The notes below the pieces were generated by a model that was given only the letters and a program-made list of their open reading frames with translations, had not been told where the DNA came from and did no database searches. From NCBI GenBank assembly GCA_012974315.1, contig JAAXQI010000186.1:1-6754 (forward strand): DNA of 6,754 bases, given 5' to 3'. Source of the DNA: Desulfobacterales bacterium (GTDB lineage: Bacteria; Desulfobacterota; Desulfobulbia; Desulfobulbales; BM004). The first letter of the stretch is position 1. Every line of letters starts with the position of its first letter. Made by a program: the position numbers and the translations under genes. Positions 1 to 5,871 of this stretch are shown here, one piece after another.

Positions 1-32
1 CTTTCTTGTGTGGTATCGATTGTATTTGTCAT
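1..32 (-). CDS. 5' end of an unidentified gene (partial)
   Basis: Only the first ten codons are inside the window, reading M-T-N-T-I-D-T-T-Q-E and running off the left edge. The start is well supported although the product cannot be named: an ATG at 32-30 follows a perfect AAGGAGG (39-45) with a six-base spacer, and a -24/-12 promoter candidate lies about 90 bases upstream. The gene has the same orientation as the rest of the window but is separated from the kinase gene by about 660 bases, so it is probably transcribed on its own. The polar, Thr-rich N-terminus is not a signal peptide or membrane helix in the part visible. Too short to assign a function. Confidence 0.6.
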   Translation of the reverse strand, partial: MTNTIDTTQE

Positions 33-38
33 GACTGG

Positions 39-45
39 CCTCCTT
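39..45 (-). promoter_or_regulatory. Shine-Dalgarno AAGGAGG fixing the start at 32
   Basis: On the minus strand this reads AAGGAGG, followed by CCAGTC and ATG. The full match to the anti-Shine-Dalgarno sequence with ideal spacing is the main reason for calling a gene at the left edge. Confidence 0.65.
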
Positions 46-121
46 GTTGGTTTATTTTTTATCTATTATTTATTTTCTGAAGTTAATTATTCTCTTTCAT
101 TCGTTCTTTGACATGTTTCTT

Positions 122-137
122 TGCAGGAATGATGCCA
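122..137 (-). promoter_or_regulatory. Candidate sigma-54 (-24/-12) promoter for the left-edge gene
   Basis: The minus strand reads TGGCAT-CATTC-CTGCA. The sigma-54 consensus is TGGCAC-N5-TTGCA; here the near-invariant GG and GC dinucleotides are present with the required ten bases between them, and two positions differ. Transcription would begin near 111, giving a leader of about 79 bases before the ATG at 32. The candidate at 6522-6537 carries the same TGGCAT variant of the -24 box. Two-mismatch matches do arise by chance, so this is a prediction supported by its position. Confidence 0.45.
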
Positions 138-327
138 TACTTTATTTTTCCTGTGAATATATTTCAGATTTGATCATTTTTATATTTTTTATTTACCATT
201 TATGGATCTTAATTTACGTTATCATATTGTTTTTATTGGGATTTGTTTCTTTTTGCCAATGAGTGTTTTTTTGTGTGAAAAAATCAGGATTCTGGAATGA
301 GCAATATGCACAGAGTGTTGCATTTTG

Positions 328-372
328 TGTCGCATGCTACGGTATTGTTGCGCAAATGCGTTGCATGCGACA
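328..372. repeat. Large inverted repeat, 10-bp perfect arms
   Basis: TGTCGCATGC (328-337) is exactly complementary to GCATGCGACA (363-372). After a T-T mismatch the pairing resumes for three more base pairs (339-341 with 359-361), and the loop contains the palindrome TTGCGCAA (348-355). It is much more GC-rich than its surroundings. Neither side is followed by a clean T-run, although the plus side is moderately T-rich, so a typical terminator is unlikely. It may be a protein-binding site, a REP-like element or part of a structured RNA; nothing in the sequence decides between these. Confidence 0.6.
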
Positions 373-547
373 TGTTTGTTCTTTGTTCCAGACAGAACTT
401 TCTGGTCTTAATACTGCAAAATATATTCGCTGATATCTATGATGTCAGCAATTCTTGCAGAACCATTAGTCTTATATCTAAGGATAGTAGAAACTGCTGT
501 GTGATTGATTTAATGAGGGGATTTTAGCCCGGATAATTCGGATTATG

Positions 548-559
548 CAACAATTGTTG
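548..559. repeat. Perfect 12-bp palindrome CAACAATTGTTG
   Basis: A perfect dyad abutting the hairpin at 555-586. The symmetry is of the kind used by dimeric DNA-binding proteins, but no gene starts close to it: the nearest start downstream on the minus strand is at 32. Function unknown. Confidence 0.5.
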
Positions 560-586
560 TAATCGTGAAAAAGCACGATTACGACA
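555..586. repeat. Stem-loop between kinase gene and left-edge gene
   Basis: GTAATCGTG (559-567) and CACGATTAC (574-582) pair perfectly around a six-base A-rich loop. Pairing extends to thirteen positions (555-567 with 574-586) with one non-Watson-Crick position. It lies about 107 bases beyond the kinase stop codon in the direction of transcription. There is no T-run after it on either strand, so it is not a canonical intrinsic terminator. It could stabilise the 3' end of the kinase mRNA or bind a regulator. Confidence 0.55.
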
Positions 587-692
587 CGTATACCACCTGT
601 AATATATTGATATTATCGGGGCGCTTTTTCTGTTGTTAGACTTTTCGAAGTCGGAGTTTATGCCCTACCTTTAAGGGTGCTTATCTGCGAAT

Positions 693-3029
693 CTATGCAA
701 CAATTGGTAATTCTATAATTATTGAGGTGTGGTCATTGAGGATGCTTTCAATTTCGAGAGTACCGTTATTGTCTTCAACTATACTCCGGCATATGGACAA
801 TCCGAGCCCGGTCCCAATTCCATCGGGTTTGGTTGAAAAGAAAGGTTCTAAAGCTTTGCTTATAATGTCTGGGGGTATACCCACGCCAAAATCGGTACAA
901 ACCACTTGCAAATGCTGATGTCCATTACGTGCTGTTATCTTACCCTTTATCTCAATACATTTCTGTGGGTCCTTGCCTGAATAACGTTGGTTTAAGGCAT
1001 ATCTTGCATTGCTTAAGATGTTGAGGAATATATGTTGCATCTCCTGTACATTAATTTGGACAGAGGGGACAATATCCGGGAAACTCACTGTAACTTTTAT
1101 TGCGTCATGCCGGAATTGATGTTGGGTCAGTGCCAATGAGTCTTCAACGATTTTGTTAATCTTCACTGCTTCTTTTGTCTGGGGGTGATTCGCATTGAAG
1201 AAAAGCAACTGCTGTACTATCTGTGAAATTCTTTCACCTTCTTTAATTACATTAGCCAACAATTCAATAGACTGGTTGTTGTTTCCCGTAACTTCTTCAA
1301 TCTCTTCACTGAGTATCTGGGTATAGTTTATAAGGCCATTGGTGAGGTTATTGATTTCATTTGCCACGCCGACAGAGAGTTCACCCATTGCGGCAAGTTT
1401 GGATGCCTTTATGGTTTCAGTTCGATGTGCTTTTTGTTCAGAAATATCTCTGGCAATAAGCAGGACAGTGTCTTCTTCCGCCTGATTTTTTAGATGGGAA
1501 AGATTAACCATGTATTCTGTTCCTGAGCTGCTGAGTTCAAGAGATATATTTTCACTGCCAGCGCTAATGTCATCCAGGAAATGTTTTGAGGTCGGTGGGG
1601 TACTGGGGAAAACGTTATAAATATTTGCTCCAGTGATTTTACCAGAACCCTGGCCAAGTTTATTCTCAGCAGACGGATTTGCCTCAACAATGGTACCGTC
1701 AGTTTTAACTACCAGAATAAGGTCGGGAGTATCCTCGAACACTTTTTTTCTGGCTGCCTGCAGACATGCCAACGTCTTGTTTGACTCTTTTGCCGCAAGG
1801 GCAAATATTGCAAAAACAATTTCACGCCCCATGCCTTTTAGAAGTTCAATTTCCTCTTCTGCAAAACCGAGGGAGGATATGGAATAGATGTTAATTACTC
1901 CAAAAATCTGCTGATCATATATAAGGGGCAGGGCTATACAGTCAGGCTTGTTGGTGGCAAAGGGGGTATTCTTGAATGGCCCTTTGGGTAATCCGGACAG
2001 GATGTCCCGCAGTATTACCGGTGATTTTTGTTCTAATGCCTTATGGGCACCGTCATATTTCGTGCCATTTTCTTCAGCTGCTGTGAGTAAGGCTGTCATG
2101 CATTCATCACGTTCCTGGCGGCTCATGGTTGTTGAACCATCAGCAATGACAGGGACTATCTGGTTGTTTTCACCTGGGATGCCGATCCAAACCAGAGCAT
2201 AATCGGAATTGGTCAGTACGCCCCGACATGTTTCAACAAAAACTGCATCCCGCGTCTGGGCCTGGCATACCGCCTCGCTGACGTTATGAACCATTTCCCC
2301 AACCCGGTTATAGTGGTCAAATTCATTGGATGTCTTTTTTTGTTTTGATAAAAGATTCTGGAAGGACCCTGCCAGTTCTGCCACCTCACCATTTTTTTTT
2401 CGTAAGGATATGACAGAACGTTTTCCTGAGGATACTTCTTTGGCCTGCTTTGCAAGATCGATAAGCGGCATGGCAATTTGGCCGTGCCAGAAGAGAAGGA
2501 TATAAATTACGATAAAGAGGATTATGGCCAGGAGGCCTATGACGAAATTTTGGAACCCTACAAGCTTTCTTTTTACATGTTCGACAATAACCCTGTCAAA
2601 TAGCATCAACCTCTCACCTAAAATCCTGATTTCCTGGTTTAATTGGCGGATTTTTGCCTGGGGCTGGTCCTCGGAGCCTATGCTCCTGAGCAGAAGAATG
2701 ATGCCAGCAAAGTCTACCTGGCCCGCAAATGAGATCCTATATTCGTTAGGGATGATCGGCTGTTGAAGAATCTTTGATATATTGATATTTAAGTTTTCTA
2801 TTTCACTGGTAATGCTATTGAGCTGCTGCTGGCGGTTTTCCAGGAGCGATTCGGTTATATGTTCACGAATGGTGGCAAATTGAAAAATGATTTTTTCATT
2901 CTGTTCAATGATAGCAGTATATTCTTTATGAGATTTGTATTGACGCGAGCCAAGCAGTAAGAGAAAACCGAGGATGAGCGCTATAAAGACTGCTGCTGTA
3001 TAGCTGGTTGTTTTCAGTGAAAGGATCAT
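693..3029 (-). CDS. Membrane sensor histidine kinase (HAMP-GAF-PAS), degenerate H-box
   Basis: Encodes about 778 residues. Visible in order: transmembrane helix ~10-27; a mostly helical periplasmic region ~28-160; second helix ~161-181; HAMP linker ~182-234; GAF domain ~242-415; PAS domain ~422-537; dimerisation/H-box region ~538-612; and a C-terminal HATPase domain ~657-776. The ATP site looks intact: N-box Asn670 and Asn674, D-F-G-V-G at 713-717, the F-box E-P-F-F, and G-I-G-T-G-L-G-L near 737-744. In the H-box the family's A-H-E-I-N-N-P reads A-N-E-I-N-N-L, so the phospho-accepting His is Asn557 (codon AAT at 1361-1359). Kinases with this H-box type are often paired with NtrC-like regulators; none is in the window. 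The ATG at 3029 is preferred because GAGGG lies nine bases upstream; a GTG at 3038 is immediately next to that site. The gene is co-directional with the redox genes and 89 bases behind them, which suggests a regulatory link. The signal sensed is unknown. Confidence 0.9.
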   Translation of the reverse strand: MILSLKTTSYTAAVFIALILGFLLLLGSRQYKSHKEYTAIIEQNEKIIFQFATIREHITESLLENRQQQLNSITSEIENLNINISKILQQPIIPNEYRISFAGQVDFAGIILLLRSIGSEDQPQAKIRQLNQEIRILGERLMLFDRVIVEHVKRKLVGFQNFVIGLLAIILFIVIYILLFWHGQIAMPLIDLAKQAKEVSSGKRSVISLRKKNGEVAELAGSFQNLLSKQKKTSNEFDHYNRVGEMVHNVSEAVCQAQTRDAVFVETCRGVLTNSDYALVWIGIPGENNQIVPVIADGSTTMSRQERDECMTALLTAAEENGTKYDGAHKALEQKSPVILRDILSGLPKGPFKNTPFATNKPDCIALPLIYDQQIFGVINIYSISSLGFAEEEIELLKGMGREIVFAIFALAAKESNKTLACLQAARKKVFEDTPDLILVVKTDGTIVEANPSAENKLGQGSGKITGANIYNVFPSTPPTSKHFLDDISAGSENISLELSSSGTEYMVNLSHLKNQAEEDTVLLIARDISEQKAHRTETIKASKLAAMGELSVGVANEINNLTNGLINYTQILSEEIEEVTGNNNQSIELLANVIKEGERISQIVQQLLFFNANHPQTKEAVKINKIVEDSLALTQHQFRHDAIKVTVSFPDIVPSVQINVQEMQHIFLNILSNARYALNQRYSGKDPQKCIEIKGKITARNGHQHLQVVCTDFGVGIPPDIISKALEPFFSTKPDGIGTGLGLSICRSIVEDNNGTLEIESILNDHTSIIIELPIVA

Positions 3030-3037
3030 GTTAAACA

Positions 3038-3042
3038 CCCTC
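3038..3042 (-). promoter_or_regulatory. Shine-Dalgarno GAGGG deciding the kinase start
   Basis: The minus strand reads GAGG immediately followed by GTG, then TTTAACATG. Spacing suits the ATG at 3029 (about nine bases) and is too close for the in-frame GTG at 3038, so the shorter form is preferred. Confidence 0.5.
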
Positions 3043-3056
3043 GGTTAGTAACCATA

Positions 3057-3100
3057 TGCAGCAGGGACGCAGGAAAGTTCCGGCTTGCGCCCCCGCTGCA
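3057..3100 (-). other. Intergenic RNA hairpin between NrfD-like and kinase genes
   Basis: Positions 3057-3071 and 3086-3100 form a 15-bp stem with a 14-base loop. Thirteen pairs are Watson-Crick and two (3063/3094, 3067/3090) are G-U pairs in the minus-strand RNA but A-C mismatches in a plus-strand RNA, so the structure fits the direction in which the flanking genes are read. It is GC-rich and starts 18 bases beyond the NrfD-like stop codon. No T-run follows, so read-through into the kinase is likely. It may protect the 3' end of the redox-gene message or set a lower level of kinase expression, as processed intercistronic hairpins do elsewhere. The function is inferred. Confidence 0.6.
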
Positions 3101-3118
3101 GAAGGAAAAGATCTTTTT

Positions 3119-4384
3119 TTAGCTTGCAGCCTCTTCATCCTTTTTCCAGGTATAAAGAATCGGTAAGCGATACAGGACAAAGCGGTAGGTAACAATATAG
3201 AGCGAGTAGACGGTGATGCAGATCATCACTTCACGCCAGTGTGGTATTTCCTGGTACATCTTCCAGTTAAAGGTGAACAGGGCTGTGTTAAGACGGTTTA
3301 GTGCTATGCCAAGAACGGCGATAAAGGCCGCAAACCGTGCAAGACCTGGCAGATTGTTCCGGATGGAAACTGTGAAGAGTATCATGGGCAGAATGACACC
3401 GGCACCCATTTCAAGCAAATACCATTGCCCCCAGCCGCTGGCCAGGTAACCCCAGTCGCCGTCATGAGCGATGGCAATTATCTTAATGACCACGTAAGTG
3501 ATTAATGCCAGGGTAGCGCCTTTTGCCAGCCCTAAAGTAAGCTTATCAAGGTTATCCAGAAAGTTTCTGTCGCAGCGCCATGCCATGGTTTTTTTGCAGA
3601 TTGTGCTTACTACGATGAGCATGCTCAGGCCGGCAAAGACTGACGAAACGAAAAAATGGAACCATTGAAATGGTGCAGAGTACCATAATGGATGGACCTT
3701 GCCGGGTGCGTAGGTGAATAAAGCACCCAGGGCACCCTGATGCAGGGTAGAGAGAATGATGCCGGCGATTGTAAGACCAAGGACCATGCTCTTGATGAAA
3801 GTTTTCAGTTTAGGCATGCCCATCATTTCGGCAAAGGCAGGTACAAGTTCGGCGACCTGTACTGAAAGATAGGTTGCAACATGCCAGGCAACCAGGAACA
3901 GAACTGCTGCCGGTCCCAGGGAAACGAACATTGGATAAATTAAGCGCCATGGCTGCCCCAGATCGACCTGTAGAAAAACAACTGCAAACAGGTAACCCAG
4001 CAGACCGTTTAACAAAGCCAATCGTTCAATGGGCTTGAAGTCATCCCGGCCGAATACTTCGACCGTTGTACCCAGCATAAAGCCGGAAGCGGAAAGTGGG
4101 ACCATGACAAAAAGTCCAAAGCCAAGAAAAAGTCCCCATGGATAATCATAAGAACTGTGGGTTACATATCCCAGACCGAAAACAAATCTGGTTATAGTTA
4201 CATAGCCACCGAAGGTGAATATGACAGCAAAGAGCCAGTTGAGTGGGTTGCGAAATGCCTGCGCGAGATATTCACTCAAGCTCAGTCCCAATAAAAGTTT
4301 ATCTTTAACAGACCATTTAACAGATCTGTCTTCGTTATAATGCTTTGCCAGGGGAATTTTCCCATTTGCAATAAGTGTTTTCAT
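3119..4384 (-). CDS. NrfD/HybB/HmcC-family membrane protein, quinone-interacting
   Basis: A 421-residue integral membrane protein with about ten hydrophobic helices (roughly 48-68, 84-106, 125-143, 155-178, 199-222, 240-262, 288-306, 322-341, 349-368, 385-405). The segment L-S-T-L-H-Q-G-A-L-G at 211-220 is typical of the HybB/HmcC branch of the NrfD family, and the length fits that branch. Family members exchange electrons between membrane (mena)quinone and a periplasmic iron-sulfur partner. Here that partner is evidently the preceding gene, whose stop is 15 bases upstream. The start is supported by GGGAGGG about eight bases before the ATG. No haem- or cluster-binding motif is present, as expected. 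The closest relatives could be HybB (hydrogenase 2), HmcC or another NrfD-type subunit; the sequence alone does not say which, because no catalytic subunit accompanies it. Confidence 0.92.
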   Translation of the reverse strand: MKTLIANGKIPLAKHYNEDRSVKWSVKDKLLLGLSLSEYLAQAFRNPLNWLFAVIFTFGGYVTITRFVFGLGYVTHSSYDYPWGLFLGFGLFVMVPLSASGFMLGTTVEVFGRDDFKPIERLALLNGLLGYLFAVVFLQVDLGQPWRLIYPMFVSLGPAAVLFLVAWHVATYLSVQVAELVPAFAEMMGMPKLKTFIKSMVLGLTIAGIILSTLHQGALGALFTYAPGKVHPLWYSAPFQWFHFFVSSVFAGLSMLIVVSTICKKTMAWRCDRNFLDNLDKLTLGLAKGATLALITYVVIKIIAIAHDGDWGYLASGWGQWYLLEMGAGVILPMILFTVSIRNNLPGLARFAAFIAVLGIALNRLNTALFTFNWKMYQEIPHWREVMICITVYSLYIVTYRFVLYRLPILYTWKKDEEAAS

Positions 4385-4399
4385 TACTTGTCCCTCCCT

Positions 4400-5308
4400 T
4401 TATATCTCAGATTTTTCTTCTTTTTTTTGTTTGTCCTTGCGAGTTGCCAACAGGTGAAAGCCTGCGAACAGGGCAGGCCAGATGGTAAGTACCATGGGGA
4501 CAACGGTAAGGAATTCCTTGACATAGGAGAGAATTGGCTGGGTGCCAAGATGAGTATCAAACCCTACCTCTTCAAACGGGGCGCTTGAAAGATACATCCA
4601 GGACGTGCCGCCAACTTCATTTTCGCCGTAAATATGATCCTCATAGAGATCCGAATGATTAGCTATTCTTTTGTTACCTATCTTGATCAGGTCTTTACGT
4701 TTACCAAAAGTAAGAACCTCTCGCGGACATGCTTCAACGCAGGCCGGGGGGCGACCGAATTTAAGCCTGGTGTCGTAGCAGAAAATACATTTTTTGATAA
4801 CCGGGTTTAAAACACTTGAGTAGCTGTAGGCGGGGATATAAAATGGACAGGCCACCATGCATGTCCGGCACCCCACGCAGACTGTGGGGTCATAAATCAC
4901 CGCACCTTCAGGTGTTTTGGTATAGGCATTGACAAAGCATGAGGTCAGGCATGCAGGTTCATTGCAGTGATTGCATTGAATTTTCCGGAAAAGCGGATGG
5001 TCCTGGCCCGTAATTTCATATTGGTTGACAACGGTGTAGGCCCCTTCGCTGGTTCTGCGCTTATGATCCAGTACTGACAAGTCGTCAAAAGGTTTCGCAG
5101 GAGCCGGGAGCCCTTGCTCTTTGTTGCATGCAGCTTCACAGCTCCGGCAACCTACACAGCGTGTCAGGTCGACCAGTACACCCATGGCATCCGGGTACCC
5201 ACCGAATGAAGCGGAAGCATTTGCATTTTTGCTTTTGCTGACTACCGAGGCAGCAACTCCTCCGAGTAGGCTGCCTTTCAGAAATTTTCTGCGGTTCATT
5301 GCTTTCAT
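4400..5308 (-). CDS. Tat-exported 4x[4Fe-4S] ferredoxin subunit, HybA/HmcB-like
   Basis: Encodes about 302 residues. A Tat signal begins with N-R-R-K-F-L-K at 5-11, followed by a hydrophobic stretch and N-A-N-A-S-A, so the protein should be exported folded. Sixteen cysteines form four cluster sites: C51/54/57/61, C112/115/120/124, C144/147/150/154 and C174/177/190/194. A later G-E-N-E-V-G-G-T segment (228-235) and a C-terminal helix (~263-285) followed by a lysine-rich tail match HybA, the electron-transfer subunit of E. coli hydrogenase 2. It would sit on the periplasmic face, anchored beside the NrfD-like protein, passing electrons to or from the cytochrome encoded just upstream. Of the candidate starts, ATG at 5308 (or 5299) directly precedes the Tat motif. 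An upstream in-frame GTG at 5356 would add a second hydrophobic stretch and lacks a ribosome site. The site before 5308 is also weak, suggesting coupling to the cytochrome gene, which ends 51 bases earlier. Confidence 0.93.
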   Translation of the reverse strand: MKAMNRRKFLKGSLLGGVAASVVSKSKNANASASFGGYPDAMGVLVDLTRCVGCRSCEAACNKEQGLPAPAKPFDDLSVLDHKRRTSEGAYTVVNQYEITGQDHPLFRKIQCNHCNEPACLTSCFVNAYTKTPEGAVIYDPTVCVGCRTCMVACPFYIPAYSYSSVLNPVIKKCIFCYDTRLKFGRPPACVEACPREVLTFGKRKDLIKIGNKRIANHSDLYEDHIYGENEVGGTSWMYLSSAPFEEVGFDTHLGTQPILSYVKEFLTVVPMVLTIWPALFAGFHLLATRKDKQKKEEKSEI

Positions 5309-5359
5309 TATCTTGCATATTAAGAGAAGAAATAAAAGTAAGTAAAATGAAAGCACTTT

Positions 5360-5731
5360 TTATTGGCGGGCGCGGTGATACAGAGTTTTGTCAGCATCAA
5401 TTTTGTTGAGATATTCAGCTTCAAACCGGTCGCTGGAATGGCATTCCTGGCAGGCAATTTCATCGGTTGCACTGCTCTCTGCATGGCAACGAATGCAGTT
5501 TTCATCTTCTATTTGTGTGCCAAGGGTATGGTGATGGCAGACTGCACAGGTGCTGTCAGTAACTTCTTCGTGCATTGCATGGTTAAAGTTGACTGGTTCA
5601 TAAAGCTGAGACAATGAGTCAATTTCGACCTCATCAGGCCCATCACCAGCTAAAGCAATGGTGCCATACGATGAGAAGCACAACAGCATTGCTACGACTG
5701 TCCTCAGCAGATATTTTGGAATTTGCTCCAT
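5360..5731 (-). CDS. Periplasmic class III-type cytochrome c, three haem motifs
   Basis: A 123-residue secreted protein. Residues 1-28 form a signal peptide ending A-L-A, leaving a mature protein of about 95 residues. It has three CXXCH sites: C62-A-V-C-H66, C79-I-R-C-H83 and C94-Q-E-C-H98. The F-N-H-A-M-H at 49-54 and the extra His after the first site (H67/H68) are typical bis-His axial ligands of cytochrome c3/c7. The natural role is a small electron shuttle between periplasmic donors and the iron-sulfur/NrfD pair encoded directly downstream. The C-terminus is odd: it ends L-Y-H-R-A-R-Q and then TAA, where tetrahaem c3 proteins usually have Y-H-x-x-C-x-x-C-H. It may thus be a genuine trihaem protein or one that lost its fourth haem site. 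Translation starts at ATG 5731, preceded by AGGGGG at a ten-base spacing. It lies after a terminator, so it probably has its own promoter in 5732-5815, which I could not place. Confidence 0.9.
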   Translation of the reverse strand: MEQIPKYLLRTVVAMLLCFSSYGTIALAGDGPDEVEIDSLSQLYEPVNFNHAMHEEVTDSTCAVCHHHTLGTQIEDENCIRCHAESSATDEIACQECHSSDRFEAEYLNKIDADKTLYHRARQ

Positions 5732-5815
5732 TTTTTCGTTACCCCCTTTTGGTAAATTTTTTGTAACTTGTTGAATTTGTAGATAATTTTTTGTATTAAA
5801 GCTTGAATTTTAGGT

Positions 5816-5856
5816 AAAAAAATACCTGGCAGGTTAACTGCAACACAACCAGGTAT
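5816..5856 (-). terminator. Rho-independent terminator after the small membrane genes
   Basis: On the minus strand ATACCTGG (5856-5849) pairs perfectly with CCAGGTAT (5829-5822), and a run of seven T follows (5822-5816). The 19-base loop can form further pairs, for example GCAG with CTGC. It begins 15 bases after the stop of the 102-residue gene, so it should end or reduce transcription before the cytochrome gene and separate the two small membrane proteins from the redox genes. Confidence 0.75.
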
Positions 5857-5871
5857 AGAATCAGATAATTA

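Larger units (their letters stand above)
33..692. other. 660-bp AT-rich non-coding stretch
   Basis: I see no convincing gene here. Positions 50-240 are strongly T-biased on the plus strand, so open frames there encode only low-complexity F/I/L strings. A second plus-strand frame (297-527) has no ribosome site and runs across a large inverted repeat. What the stretch does hold is a -24/-12 promoter candidate for the left-edge gene (122-137), a large imperfect hairpin (328-372), a perfect 12-bp palindrome (548-559), a hairpin (555-586), and a small GACTT/AAGTC hairpin (639-652). No stem followed by a T-run was found downstream of the kinase stop, so the end of that transcript is not evident. 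A small RNA gene cannot be excluded. Confidence 0.6.
544..706. repeat. 13-bp direct repeat TATGCAACAATTG, two copies
   Basis: The same 13 bases occur at 544-556 and 694-706, so their starts are 150 bases apart. The second copy overlaps the last codons and stop of the kinase gene; the first is in the intergenic region. This could be a relic of a small duplication or simply chance in AT-rich sequence. There are no transposase remnants between the copies. Confidence 0.35.

Noticed and set aside
44..262. Plus-strand open frame of 72 codons, hydrophobic
   Set aside because: Starts with TTG without a ribosome site, lies in T-rich DNA that yields only F/I/L-rich low-complexity sequence, and overlaps the promoter of the left-edge gene on the other strand.
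403..418. Plus-strand TGG-N10-GC match resembling a sigma-54 promoter
   Set aside because: Only the GG/GC core matches (TGGTCT-N5-CTGCA) and no gene lies downstream on that strand.
297..527. Plus-strand open frame of 76 codons with an ATG start
   Set aside because: No clear Shine-Dalgarno sequence, no recognisable domain, and it runs through the strong inverted repeat at 328-372. A real small gene is not fully excluded.
1633..2202. Plus-strand open frames opposite the kinase gene (1633-1887 and 1948-2202)
   Set aside because: Antisense to clear GAF and PAS coding sequence, with no motifs of their own; they are by-products of the kinase reading frame.
4340..4588. Plus-strand open frame across the ferredoxin/NrfD junction
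   Set aside because: Antisense to the end of the ferredoxin gene and the start of the NrfD-like gene, whose motifs are unambiguous; no independent support.
5309..5356. Longer ferredoxin start at GTG 5356 adding a hydrophobic N-terminus
   Set aside because: No ribosome site, and it would put a second hydrophobic stretch before an otherwise standard Tat signal; ATG at 5308 or 5299 is simpler.
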